Source: DATGKG01 sp963851325 | GTDB taxonomy: Bacteria > Desulfobacterota > Binatia > Binatales > Binataceae | Direction of reading: 5' to 3' | Assembly: GCA_963851325.1 (NCBI GenBank) | Contig: CAWKOR010000001.1 | Coordinates: 1,240,001-1,304,000, forward strand | DNA: 64,000 nt | Shown here: piece after piece, positions 1-7,803 of the stretch | Numbering within the stretch: the first letter of the stretch is position 1 | How the letters are laid out: each line of letters opens with the position of its first letter | Program-made: the position numbers and the translations under genes | The notes under the pieces: generated by a model | Databases searched by the model: none | Told to the model about the DNA's origin: nothing | The model's input: only the letters and a program-made list of their open reading frames with translations

Positions 1-241
1 CCAAGCCCGCGACGATCGCGCCGTCGTCTCCGAATCGCCGATCGCCATGGATCTCGAAAAAATCCTTGAACAGCCCCTCGATATATTCGAGCGCCTGAGG
101 ACGCGACGGATGCCGCGCCAGACGGACCCGTTCAATCGCACTACGCCCTGGCGCCGCGGGAGCCGGTTCAACGGCGCCGTTGATGTGGGCGCGCTTGACG
201 TTGGTCGGTTTGTGAGTTGCCTGGCGGATCCGCGAAGCCAT
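1..241 (-). CDS. accA: Acetyl-CoA carboxylase carboxyltransferase subunit alpha, N-terminal part
   Basis: Only the first 80 codons are inside the window; the gene runs off the left edge. AccA with AccD transfers the carboxyl group from carboxybiotin to acetyl-CoA, giving malonyl-CoA for fatty acid synthesis. Reading the minus strand from the ATG at 241 gives a conserved AccA segment: RHPSRPQALEYIEGLF at about residues 46-61, followed by the family signature EIHGDRRFGDDGAIVAGL. The ATG sits one base after the miaA stop (TAA at 245-243), so the gene is translationally coupled as the third member of mutL-miaA-accA. The first 40 or so residues are poorly conserved in this family. Identification rests on the GDRRFGDD block and is firm despite truncation. 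Confidence 0.93.
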   Translation of the reverse strand, partial: MASRIRQATHKPTNVKRAHINGAVEPAPAAPGRSAIERVRLARHPSRPQALEYIEGLFKDFFEIHGDRRFGDDGAIVAGL

Positions 242-242
242 C

Positions 243-1235
243 TTATTCCAGGGAGTGCGCCGTCGTCGCCGACGAAAAGAATTGTTCGAACAACCTCAGA
301 GCTTGCTCCGCGCCGTTGGACGCGTCAACCCAGGTCACCTCGGCCTCGTTGCGAAACCAGGTCAGTTGCCGCTTGGCAAACTGGCGGGTCTTGCGCTTGG
401 CGAGTTCAACCGATTCGTGCAGGCTCGTCTCTCCGCGAATGAAACACGCAATTTCACGATAGCCAATGCTGCTCAGCGGTGGACGTTCGGCACTGTAACC
501 GGCGGCGATCAGGCGGCGAACTTCGTCGACGAAGCCCTCGGCAATCATCGCGTCGAATCGCGCATTGATGCCTTCGTACAACTGCGCGCGAGGAACTTCG
601 AGCGCGATCGTCAACGTATCGAACTCGCGCTCGGTAAAACGATGGCGCTCCTGATGAACGCTGATCGGGATGCCGGTCAACCGATACACTTCCAGCGCAC
701 GAACAATCCGATAAAGGTCATTGCGCTGGATGCGCGAGGCCGAGGGCGGATCGATCTTCATCAGCTCGTCGTGGAGAAATGGAATGCCACGCTCGGCGGC
801 GATCTCCGTAAACTCGCGCCGGATCTCCGATGATGCTGACGGTCCTGTGAAGATACCGCCGCGCAGCGCACGCAAGTAAAATCCGCTGCCGCCAACCACC
901 AGCGCACGACGCCCACGCCGCTCGATATCGACGATCGCGGCGCGCGCCATCGCGACAAACTCCGCAACATCGAGGGGTAAGTGCGGAGGCCGCACGTCGA
1001 TAAGATGATGCCGCACCCGCCGGCGCTCCTCGGCGGTCGGCTTCGCGGTGCCGATATCCATGCCGAGGTAGAGCTGGCGCGAATCCGCGTTGACGATTTC
1101 GGCCCCGAGGCGTTCCGCGACCGCCATCGCGATCGCAGTCTTGCCCGATCCGGTCGGCCCGACGATGAATCCGACCTTGGTTCGACTGGCGGTCCTCGTC
1201 GAGGAATTCTCCGCCGGCAGCGATGGTGAACTCAT
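243..1235 (-). CDS. miaA: tRNA dimethylallyltransferase MiaA
   Basis: MiaA adds a dimethylallyl group to A37 of tRNAs reading UNN codons, the first step of ms2i6A formation. The 330-residue product has the P-loop GPTGSGKTA near residues 27-35, the tRNA and substrate motif NADSRQLYLGMDIGTAKPT near 49-67, and the conserved GGSGFYLRAL. Length is normal for the family. The ATG at 1235 overlaps the mutL stop in an ATGA arrangement, and the stop is one base from the accA start. This is the widely seen mutL-miaA pairing, here extended by accA. A 20-residue N-terminal tail precedes the Rossmann strand; translational coupling with mutL supports the chosen start. Confidence 0.97.
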   Translation of the reverse strand: MSSPSLPAENSSTRTASRTKVGFIVGPTGSGKTAIAMAVAERLGAEIVNADSRQLYLGMDIGTAKPTAEERRRVRHHLIDVRPPHLPLDVAEFVAMARAAIVDIERRGRRALVVGGSGFYLRALRGGIFTGPSASSEIRREFTEIAAERGIPFLHDELMKIDPPSASRIQRNDLYRIVRALEVYRLTGIPISVHQERHRFTEREFDTLTIALEVPRAQLYEGINARFDAMIAEGFVDEVRRLIAAGYSAERPPLSSIGYREIACFIRGETSLHESVELAKRKTRQFAKRQLTWFRNEAEVTWVDASNGAEQALRLFEQFFSSATTAHSLE

Positions 1236-3055
1236 CGGCGAAACATCCGCTCGATTTGTCCGCGGCCGAAATTGATGTGCACCGGCCGCCCGTGCGGGCA
1301 GTTGGTCTTGAACTGCGTGCGATCGAGGTCGGCGAGGAGTTCACGGATCTCGCGTTCTTCGAGTGCGCGCCCGACCCGCACCGAGCCATGACACGCCAGT
1401 TGCTTCAGCCATTCCTCCAGCGCACCCTCGCCCGAGGCGCGAAACCCATTCTCTCCCATGCTGTCGAGCATGTCCGACAGCAGCTTCGCACCGCCTTCGG
1501 GGCCGAACACCGCGGGCGTACCCTTCAGCAGCAGAGTGGAAGGCCCGAAGGGTTCGAGGTCAAAACCCATCGCGCGCAGTTCCGGCAGAGCGGCTTCGAC
1601 ATGCGCGACGCGCGCCGGATTCATCTCGATGGTCGAGGCCGTCAGCATCGCCTGAGTTCGCACTCCGCCGTTGCGGATTTCCGCGCGGAGTTTTTCGAAA
1701 GTCACGCGCTCGTGCGCAGCATGCTGATCGACCAGCAGCAGGCCTTCCTCGCTTTCGAGCGCGATGTATCCGGCGAAAACCTGGCCGAGGATTTTCAGCG
1801 TCGAGTACATTGGCACCGACGCTTCGCGGATCGAGGCGACGCCGTTGGGCGCAGTTTCCGATGGACGCTGGAATCCGAGATTGAGCGGGCGCTGCTCGAC
1901 CCGCATCACTGACGGATTGTCCGCCACCAATCGCAACGGCCGATTCGGTTGCTCGAGGGAAGCCGGCGGCTCTGCGGACATCATCTGGGAAACAGAAGCT
2001 CGGATCGCAGGATGTAGAGCATCGATCGCCGTTGGAGAAGCATCGATCGAGACCGGATCCGTTTGATTGGCGAGCCGATCGCGCAACGCATGGTAGACCA
2101 CCTCGAACACTGCGCTCGCGTTCTTGAAGCGCACCTCGGTCTTCATCGGATGAACGTTGACGTCGACCTCGTCGTGCTTGAGCTCGAGGAAGAGCACCAC
2201 CGCCGGATGCCGGCCGCGTGGCATCAGCGTCTGATATGCCTGTGTCACCGCGCGCGAGAGCAGCTTATCGCGCACCGCGCGGCCGTTGACGAAGGTGAAG
2301 ACCATGCGTGCGGTTGCGAATGATTCCTGGCTCATCGTCGCCAGCCCGCTGACGCTCAGACCGCTGCGCCCGAGCGAAAATTGCAACATCTGAGTGGCAA
2401 GTTTGCCGCCGAACACCTGCCGCACGCGCTCCAGCGCGGAGGTTGCCCGCGGATACGAAAACAGTTGCCGTCCGTCGGCGGCGAGGCTGAATGCGATCGA
2501 ATGATTCACCAGCGCCAGGCGCTGCACCACCTCGGCAATCGCGCCCTGCTCGGTGGCGATGGTCTTCATAAACTTGAGGCGCGCGGGGGTGTTGAAGAAT
2601 AACTCGCGCACCTCGATGCGAGTACCGGCCGCCATTCCGCAGGCGCGCTCGTCATCGATATTGCCGCCCGCCACCATCAGCTCGATTCCATGCGGCTCCG
2701 CGGCCGGCCGTGTCTGCAGCTTCATGTTTGCGACGCTGGCAATCGACGCGAGTGCCTCGCCGCGGAACCCGAGGGTGCGGATCGAGATGAGATCGGAGGC
2801 GGAGCGAATTTTGGAGGTAGCGTGGCGGCGCAACGACAGGATGGCGTCTTCCCGCCTCATACCGCATCCGTCGTCGGTGACCGAGAGGAGGCCGAGCCCG
2901 CCGCGTTCGATTTCAATCGCGAGGTTGCGCGCGCCGGCGTCCAGCGAATTTTCGATCAGTTCCTTGACCGCGGATGCAGGGCGTTCGACCACTTCGCCGG
3001 CCGCAATCTGGCTGGCCACCTGCTCGGGCAGGATGTGGACTAGTCGCTCCGCCAT
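1232..3055 (-). CDS. mutL: DNA mismatch repair protein MutL
   Basis: MutL couples MutS mismatch recognition to strand incision and excision. The GHKL ATPase motifs are visible: ENSLDAGA near residue 35, DDGCGM, and GFRGEAL. The C-terminal half contains DQHAAHERVTFE, which fits the DQHA(X)2E(X)4E endonuclease motif, and CPHGRPVH near the end, which fits the zinc-site motif. This is therefore the latent-endonuclease class of MutL rather than the E. coli class. The ATG at 3055 begins MAERLVHIL, where homologous proteins normally begin; an upstream in-frame TTG at 3100 would add 15 unconserved residues. Purine-rich AGAGGAG lies about 14 bases upstream of the ATG. It is first in the mutL-miaA-accA operon. 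Confidence 0.96.
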   Translation of the reverse strand: MAERLVHILPEQVASQIAAGEVVERPASAVKELIENSLDAGARNLAIEIERGGLGLLSVTDDGCGMRREDAILSLRRHATSKIRSASDLISIRTLGFRGEALASIASVANMKLQTRPAAEPHGIELMVAGGNIDDERACGMAAGTRIEVRELFFNTPARLKFMKTIATEQGAIAEVVQRLALVNHSIAFSLAADGRQLFSYPRATSALERVRQVFGGKLATQMLQFSLGRSGLSVSGLATMSQESFATARMVFTFVNGRAVRDKLLSRAVTQAYQTLMPRGRHPAVVLFLELKHDEVDVNVHPMKTEVRFKNASAVFEVVYHALRDRLANQTDPVSIDASPTAIDALHPAIRASVSQMMSAEPPASLEQPNRPLRLVADNPSVMRVEQRPLNLGFQRPSETAPNGVASIREASVPMYSTLKILGQVFAGYIALESEEGLLLVDQHAAHERVTFEKLRAEIRNGGVRTQAMLTASTIEMNPARVAHVEAALPELRAMGFDLEPFGPSTLLLKGTPAVFGPEGGAKLLSDMLDSMGENGFRASGEGALEEWLKQLACHGSVRVGRALEEREIRELLADLDRTQFKTNCPHGRPVHINFGRGQIERMFRR

Positions 3056-3310
3056 TCCCCGTACCGCCGCTCCTCTTAGAAACGCTGGCGCTGCTCGCAA
3101 GCGCTGCGGTCATCTTACTCAAACGCGAGGATTTGAACCATCGCGCCATTTTGTGAAGCGCCAAGAACGGTGGCGCGCAGCCGGATGCCCGACACGAGGG
3201 CATCCCTTTGAACCGTTTGATGCCGCAAGTTGAACGATCGCGGCCGTTCTGAGAAGCTTTGCCGTCATCTCCCAATCGATGCTTTTTTAAACAGGATGAG
3301 ATTTTTCCTG

Positions 3311-4543
3311 ATGCGCAAAACCATTGCCGTGCTGATGTTCGCGCTGGCAATCGCCGCATTTGCCGGGGTCGCCGATGCCGACCAGATCAAGATCGGCGTA
3401 GGCACCGTGGGACCGATTTCGCCGCTGGCGATGTACCAGATCGAGCAATTGGTCGGCGCCGAACCTAACATTCATGAGATCCCGATCGTGCCGCCCGGAG
3501 ATATCGATGCATGCGTGAAGCGTTTCGTCGCCGGCGATACTGACGATCGTCTCGACGGGGTCATGGTGGTGAGCCTGCCGACCGATAAGTTCCTCACCAA
3601 AAACGATCAGAACGAAGCGACTTTTACCGGCAGCTACGAAATCTGGCTGCTCAACTTATCGACCTTGGCCGAGGATCGGCACGCGTTCACCTTTGAAGAT
3701 CGCGAACCGGTGGTGGGCGGCGTCACTGCGATTCTCACCATTCCTGCGCAGTTCCTGAGCCAGGCCGCGGGCGGCGGAAAACTCGTCTCCAGCAACGTCT
3801 ACCAGGCCTACCAATCGGTGCAGAATCGGGTTGAAGCGAAATTGGTCGCGGCCACCAAGCTCTACCTTGCCAGTTCACCATTGGGCCAGATCGGACCGCT
3901 CGATATGCTTCAAACCGCGCAAGCGCTGATCGATCGCGGCGACGGCGAGACCGCGATGGCGGTGTTCAAAGCGGCCGGCGTCAACGATCCGCGGGTGAAG
4001 CAGTTGATGGCGGCGGCGGAAGGAAAATTAAAGCAGGCCGAATCCGCCAAATGGCTCGGCAGGACGCTCGGCGCCATGGCCGGTGATGATCCCGAGCAGG
4101 CTGGCGTCATGTTGGCCTCGTACGAGAAAAGTTCCGCGGCGCAACCCGCGCGGGTCGAAGCGATCCGACGCGTGCTCGCCAGCTATCCGCATCAGGAGAC
4201 GCGCTCTCCATACGCGACCTTGATCACCAACGATGTTCCCGGGCTGGATCATTCCGCATTCGTCGCAATGCTCACGCAATTGTTCAGCGATGAGACCGGC
4301 TCGGCGCCGGATGAGGTGATCGTCAGCGCGGCGGCGGTCAACGTCCAGGACAAGGTCGCGCCCAAGGGGATGAAGACTCGCCTCGATGCTTACGCGCGGG
4401 CGCTCGGACGCAGCGCATGGGCGATGAGTATCAAGTGCGGATGCGCCGCCAGCGCGGTCCTGCAATCGGAAACCGCGGGCGCGCCCCTGCTCAAGGCGCG
4501 CTTCGAGCCCTCTTTCAAGCAGGCCGAAGTCGGGCTACCCTAG
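3311..4543 (+). CDS. Secreted protein of unknown function
   Basis: A 410-residue protein that I do not recognise. The chosen ATG (3311) starts MRKTIAVLMFALAIAAFAGVADA, a clean Sec signal peptide with a cleavage site after ADA, and AGGATGAG lies about ten bases upstream; longer in-frame starts at 3230 and 3296 would bury the signal peptide. The mature protein begins with KIGVGTVGPISPLAMY and has an N-terminal alpha/beta-like half followed by an Ala-rich helical half with TPR-like spacing (LDMLQTAQALIDRGDGETA). A late CGCAAS pair of cysteines stands out. It probably acts in the periplasm. It is divergent from mutL and followed 45 bases later by rpmB, with no evident functional link. Confidence 0.75.
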   Translation: MRKTIAVLMFALAIAAFAGVADADQIKIGVGTVGPISPLAMYQIEQLVGAEPNIHEIPIVPPGDIDACVKRFVAGDTDDRLDGVMVVSLPTDKFLTKNDQNEATFTGSYEIWLLNLSTLAEDRHAFTFEDREPVVGGVTAILTIPAQFLSQAAGGGKLVSSNVYQAYQSVQNRVEAKLVAATKLYLASSPLGQIGPLDMLQTAQALIDRGDGETAMAVFKAAGVNDPRVKQLMAAAEGKLKQAESAKWLGRTLGAMAGDDPEQAGVMLASYEKSSAAQPARVEAIRRVLASYPHQETRSPYATLITNDVPGLDHSAFVAMLTQLFSDETGSAPDEVIVSAAAVNVQDKVAPKGMKTRLDAYARALGRSAWAMSIKCGCAASAVLQSETAGAPLLKARFEPSFKQAEVGLP

Positions 4544-4588
4544 AGCGTTCAACCTGAGAAGAATTTTCACCCTGGAAGAGAAAACATC

Positions 4589-4777
4589 ATGCAGCACTGC
4601 GCGATTTGCAAAAAGCATCAGTCGGTCGGCAATAACGTCAGCCACGCGAACAACAAGAGTAAGCGTCGATGGCATCCGAATCTGAAAGAGGTTCGCGCCT
4701 CGGTCGGCGGCAACGTCAGGCGGATGATCGTCTGCACCCGCTGCCTGCGTAGCGGAAAGATCAAAAAGAGCGCCTGA
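4589..4777 (+). CDS. rpmB: 50S ribosomal protein L28
   Basis: A 62-residue L28 with the conserved HCAICKKHQSVGNNVSHANN start and the RRWHPNLKEVR core. Two CxxC pairs (residues 4 and 7; 49 and 52) mark it as the zinc-binding form of L28, the type expressed in zinc sufficiency in bacteria that keep both forms. GGAAGAG upstream of the ATG serves as ribosome binding site. The gene is monocistronic here and convergent with the arsenate reductase gene, with only 27 bases between their stops. No terminator-like hairpin is visible in that gap. Confidence 0.95.
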   Translation: MQHCAICKKHQSVGNNVSHANNKSKRRWHPNLKEVRASVGGNVRRMIVCTRCLRSGKIKKSA

Positions 4778-4804
4778 GTATCCGTTTGCTATTCACGAAC
4801 GCCG

Positions 4805-5155
4805 TTACAGCAACGCGGTCAACTTTTCCGGCGGGCGCGCAATGATCGCGCGATTGCCGGCAATCACCACCGGCCGCTGCATCAGTTCAGGATGCTCCAG
4901 AAGCAGCGCGACGATTTTCTTCGATTCGGTGTAGTTCTCCGCCTTCAAGCCCAATTCCCCGAAGCGTTTGTCCTTGCGCACCAGGTCGGCGGCCGGACCT
5001 TCCAGCATCGAGAGAATTTTCTCCAGCGTTTCCCGGGTGGGCGGGTTTTTCAGATATTCGATGGTGTCGAACTCGACACCTTTCGCGCGCAGCAGTTCCA
5101 CTGCGCCGCGTGAATTTCCTCAGCCCTGGTTATGATAGATCAGCAATTTAGTCAT
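4805..5155 (-). CDS. arsC: Arsenate reductase ArsC-type protein with in-frame TGA (probable selenocysteine) at the catalytic position
   Basis: The 117-codon frame runs from ATG 5155 to the stop at 4805 and contains one in-frame TGA at 5122-5120, codon 12. Translated with Sec, the start is MTKLLIYHNQG-U-GNSRGAVELL. E. coli plasmid ArsC reads HNPACGTSRN with catalytic Cys12, so U12 falls exactly on it. The arsenate-contacting arginines known from that enzyme, R60, R94 and R107, are present at the same residue numbers. GGAGGAG lies nine bases before the ATG, showing translation really begins upstream of the TGA. A hairpin immediately after the TGA fits a bacterial SECIS. A nonsense mutation is the alternative, but intact downstream coding and the exact position argue against it. 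An annotation pipeline would report only the 98-codon piece from the GTG at 5101. Confidence 0.88.
5084..5119 (-). promoter_or_regulatory. SECIS-like hairpin following the arsC TGA
   Basis: On the minus-strand mRNA, CGCG (5110-5107) pairs with CGCG (5089-5086) and GCAG (5104-5101) with CUGC (5095-5092), separated by a 2x2 internal loop. The apical loop is UGGAA (5100-5096), with guanines at loop positions 2 and 3. Nineteen bases separate the UGA from the loop. Bacterial SECIS elements lie inside the coding sequence just after the UGA, with an apical loop about 16-37 bases downstream that presents G residues to SelB. The fit is good, but the pairing was done by eye. Confidence 0.6.
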
Positions 5156-5275
5156 CGCGTTTGCTCCTCCCGCTTACAATATTCCCCCTCCCACCACGGC
5201 TCAAACCTTGCACTTCTCGAATGGCTCAGGAATGGATATTGAGTCGCTCCGTGAGCCGGGAGGAAAAACGAATCG

Positions 5276-5767
5276 ATGTTGCATGCCGCTAGTCGTGTTC
5301 TATGCGCTTTTGGCGTCGCGGTCCTTGTCGCAGTGGCCGTCCGCGCCGATGCGGCGGTCGTCAGCGGGGTTTACACCAGCCGCGGCGGGAAGCCGCTCCC
5401 CGACCATCAGCTCCATTTCCAAGGCCGCATTGTCGGCGACATGTTCCTGGTGCGCACCGGCAGCGACGGTTCTTTCGCGGCCGACCTCCCGCCGGGAACC
5501 TACGATCTGAGGGCCGAGCGCGGGTTGATAGTAAGGCCTGGGATTCGGGTGGTCGGCGAGAACCTTAACGTCGGACGGGTTAGCGATGGCGCGCCGCTCG
5601 ATGTGCGGCGTCCCTTCGAACGGCAGGGAATCGGCCCGTCATTGGTGGATACGGCGGCGCCTGCGACCGCGCATCTCGACAAGCTGCCGGTGGTGGCGCC
5701 CTCCAGTGCGGCATCGCCGGCGCACGCAGCGGCATCTGCGGCGACCCCCACAGCCCCAACCCAATAA
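5276..5767 (+). CDS. Exported protein with carboxypeptidase-regulatory-like (transthyretin-like) domain
   Basis: A 163-residue protein with a signal peptide (about residues 1-27, ending ADA) and then one beta-sandwich domain recognisable by VVSGVYTSRGGKPLPDHQL and GSDGSFAADLPPGTYDLRAE, the usual pattern of carboxypeptidase regulatory-like folds. The last 60 residues are Ala/Pro/Thr-rich and look disordered. GGGAGGAAAA upstream provides a ribosome binding site. Such domains are structural or ligand-binding modules on exported proteins; no enzymatic function can be inferred. It stands alone between the divergent arsC and the lipoprotein gene downstream. Confidence 0.75.
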   Translation: MLHAASRVLCAFGVAVLVAVAVRADAAVVSGVYTSRGGKPLPDHQLHFQGRIVGDMFLVRTGSDGSFAADLPPGTYDLRAERGLIVRPGIRVVGENLNVGRVSDGAPLDVRRPFERQGIGPSLVDTAAPATAHLDKLPVVAPSSAASPAHAAASAATPTAPTQ

Positions 5768-5914
5768 CGGAGTCGGAGAACTAACGATCAGCGAATCTCG
5801 CCGGCAGTGATCTATTGCGGCCAATTCGTGTAAACTCCCGGAGTCCAGAGCTTCGAAATATTCGCAGCCCGGGGGACATCGCTTCGGGTGATTCGGTCAG
5901 GACAGGGAGTGCCT

Positions 5915-6256
5915 GTGATCGGCAAGTTGGCCCTGTTTGTTGCGCTCCTGACTCTGGGTGGATGCGCACAGACGGAGACATTCAAGTTCCCGAGTGGAAA
6001 AGTCTGTCAGCTGACGATGTGCCCCGCTCCCCTGTTGCCGGCCGTGACCGCGGCCTGTCGTGAACCAAAGAGCGGAGAGGCAGCGTCCCCGCTTCGCTTT
6101 CCGCTGAATTGTTTTAAGCGGCCAAAGTTGATTGATAAGGAGCCCACTGCGTCAAGCGCAGCCTTCGGCTATTGCGCCTCTATAATCGGCAGGCAGAGCA
6201 AGTCAAAATCCGCGTACGCTCTCTTGCCTCGCGTAAAGAAACTCTACAATATGTAG
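5915..6256 (+). CDS. Small putative lipoprotein
   Basis: I do not recognise a family. From the GTG at 5915 (GGGAG five to six bases upstream) the product begins MIGKLALFVALLTLGGCAQTE, a textbook lipoprotein signal with lipobox LGGC, and continues for about 95 residues with scattered cysteines and a basic C-terminus. The alternative GTG at 5888 adds nine residues before the signal and is less likely. Only the lipobox supports it as a true gene. The coding quality of the second half is weak, so a shorter or degraded gene is possible. Confidence 0.5.
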   Translation: MIGKLALFVALLTLGGCAQTETFKFPSGKVCQLTMCPAPLLPAVTAACREPKSGEAASPLRFPLNCFKRPKLIDKEPTASSAAFGYCASIIGRQSKSKSAYALLPRVKKLYNM

Positions 6257-6368
6257 ACACGCGGTCCCCGGTGATTGTTTCGGGGGGTTCTGGGTCGCCT
6301 GCGCGGCGAGGCAGAGTCCTCGGAAACAGTTCCCCACGAACGCGAGCCAACTCAGGAGGTTCATTTGC

Positions 6369-7208
6369 GTGGAACTGGAAGAACTGAGACAGAGGTTGTT
6401 GCTCCGCTCCAAGTCAACCGACATCCCCCCGATCGCGCATCCGGTGCAAATCTCCGAAGTCGCATTGAGTGCCGCGGCCAGCAAGCTCAAGTGGGAAACC
6501 AGCCTCTCGCCGGTCGAGATCGCGGCGCGGTTGGGAATCAACGGTGCGAAAACCGACCCCCCTCGCGCCAAGGCGGAGAACGCGACCGAGGATACCATCG
6601 TCGCAGCACCGGGCGTCGAGCAGGAGCCTATCGTGCAAAAGCCGGAAGCTGCGGTCGCAGCCTGCGAGGACGCCCCTCATGGCGCGGAGCCTGTGACAAC
6701 TCCGGCCGAGCCTATCTCGATTCTCGCCGACACGGTCCAGCAGTTATCCGCACCTACCGAGGCATTCCGCGAAGCCTTCGAGCATCTAAACGTGCTGCGG
6801 GACCCCATCGATAGCGCTACTGTTTCTACCGAGCAGGCGGTTAAGCGAATAACCGTATTGTTTGATCACCTATCGAGTTTGGCAAATAACTTCCAATCGA
6901 TGCGGGCCTTCGCGGAACAGGTCAGAATGCTGTCCGCCAGCTTCGAGCCGATGAAGGGCCTGGATGCGCAGCTCGAGGTGGTTATGCTGGCGCTCTATAC
7001 CAACGTCAAGGAAGTCGGCGCGGCGCTGGCGCCGGTCAAGGTCTTCCAGGCCAAGCTCTACCAGCTTATGGAGGCGCTGGATTCCATCGAGCGCCTGGAA
7101 GGAAAGATTTCCGGGCTTGCGGAGACCTTCCGCCCCACGATAGAGACGGCGCAGCCGCCCGCCGCGCTCGAGGCCGAAAAACCGGCGCAGGTTGCCCCCG
7201 CGGCCTAA
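6369..7208 (+). CDS. Helical (coiled-coil) protein of unknown function
   Basis: A 279-residue acidic protein starting at GTG 6369 behind an AGGAGG ribosome binding site. Residues 1-60 contain an amphipathic start and a short helical motif; residues 60-115 are Ala/Pro/Glu-rich and probably disordered; residues 120-255 form a long heptad-like helix (for example AVKRITVLFDHLSSLANNF and VKEVGAALAPVKVFQ). There is no signal peptide or membrane segment. The arrangement resembles scaffold or phasin-like proteins, but I see no diagnostic motif. It is followed by a terminator-like hairpin and a convergent operon. Confidence 0.7.
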   Translation: MELEELRQRLLLRSKSTDIPPIAHPVQISEVALSAAASKLKWETSLSPVEIAARLGINGAKTDPPRAKAENATEDTIVAAPGVEQEPIVQKPEAAVAACEDAPHGAEPVTTPAEPISILADTVQQLSAPTEAFREAFEHLNVLRDPIDSATVSTEQAVKRITVLFDHLSSLANNFQSMRAFAEQVRMLSASFEPMKGLDAQLEVVMLALYTNVKEVGAALAPVKVFQAKLYQLMEALDSIERLEGKISGLAETFRPTIETAQPPAALEAEKPAQVAPAA

Positions 7209-7239
7209 GGTCCGCTTTGATCCGAACCTCCCACGACAT

Positions 7240-7290
7240 CTCGGCCTGTGCCGCGCGACGATCGCGTCGCAGGCCGAGGTCTCGTGTTTT
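7240..7290 (+). terminator. Terminator-like hairpin between convergent units
   Basis: CTCGGCCT (7240-7247) pairs with AGGCCGAG (7271-7278), and inside it GCGACG (7255-7260) pairs with CGTCGC (7265-7270). The tail GTCTCGTGTTTT gives a modest T-tract on the plus strand. It lies exactly between the stop of the coiled-coil gene and the stop of the minus-strand metal operon. Confidence 0.6.
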
Positions 7291-7769
7291 CAGTTCGGGG
7301 CCTGATACCTGCGCCGCAAGGTTTCCTTGATTTGCTCCGGCGCCATCCCTCCGTCGAACAAGCGGCTGGCGTCGAGAACCTCGTTGGTGCAGATCTGACA
7401 GGTCGCCCCGTGTCGGCTGCGATAGCAGTCGAGCAGCGACTTATGCCCCTCGTTCTTCTCACATCCGCAGTAGCAGTCGAGTTGCGCGAGCAACATCGGA
7501 TTCTGCTCCGCGATGGTGTAGGCCTTCCGAACCGGCCCGACGAAAAGTTTCGGCGCGAGGGTTATCCCATTGCTGCTTTTCAACGATGCATCGCGAGCGG
7601 TGGCCGGCGAAGTGCGGGGACACATCTTGCAACAATCGCCTTCGCACGCGGCCGGCTTTCCCGGCGTTGCCGATTCTGCGCGACTGCCCCCGACTGATGC
7701 GCCAATCGCCACCAGAGAGATGAGCGTTATGCCGAGCGCGAGCGTCGGAAATTGATTCATGGATTTCAT
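7290..7769 (-). CDS. PCYCGC-motif exported protein
   Basis: A 159-residue protein with a signal peptide (residues 1-31) and a core matching the PCYCGC-motif family of unknown function: DCYCGCEKNEGHKSLLDCY followed by CQICTNEV and a C-terminal helix (MAPEQIKETLRRRY). An extra cysteine cluster, CEGDCCKMC, lies near residues 42-50. The many cysteines suggest metal or redox chemistry in the periplasm. GGAG eight bases upstream supports ATG 7769. It is the last gene of the DUF2318 - barrel - CopC - CopD group, which supports a role in copper or other metal handling; that role is inference. Confidence 0.8.
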   Translation of the reverse strand: MKSMNQFPTLALGITLISLVAIGASVGGSRAESATPGKPAACEGDCCKMCPRTSPATARDASLKSSNGITLAPKLFVGPVRKAYTIAEQNPMLLAQLDCYCGCEKNEGHKSLLDCYRSRHGATCQICTNEVLDASRLFDGGMAPEQIKETLRRRYQAPN

Positions 7770-7803
7770 TTTATGCTTCTCCGGAATTCTCCTGAAGTAC
7801 CAA

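Noticed and set aside
3111..3160. GGTTCAAATCC-like T-loop motif on the minus strand, suggesting a tRNA gene
   Set aside because: The bases around it cannot form the five-pair T-stem (only two pairs), and no acceptor stem or anticodon arm is found.
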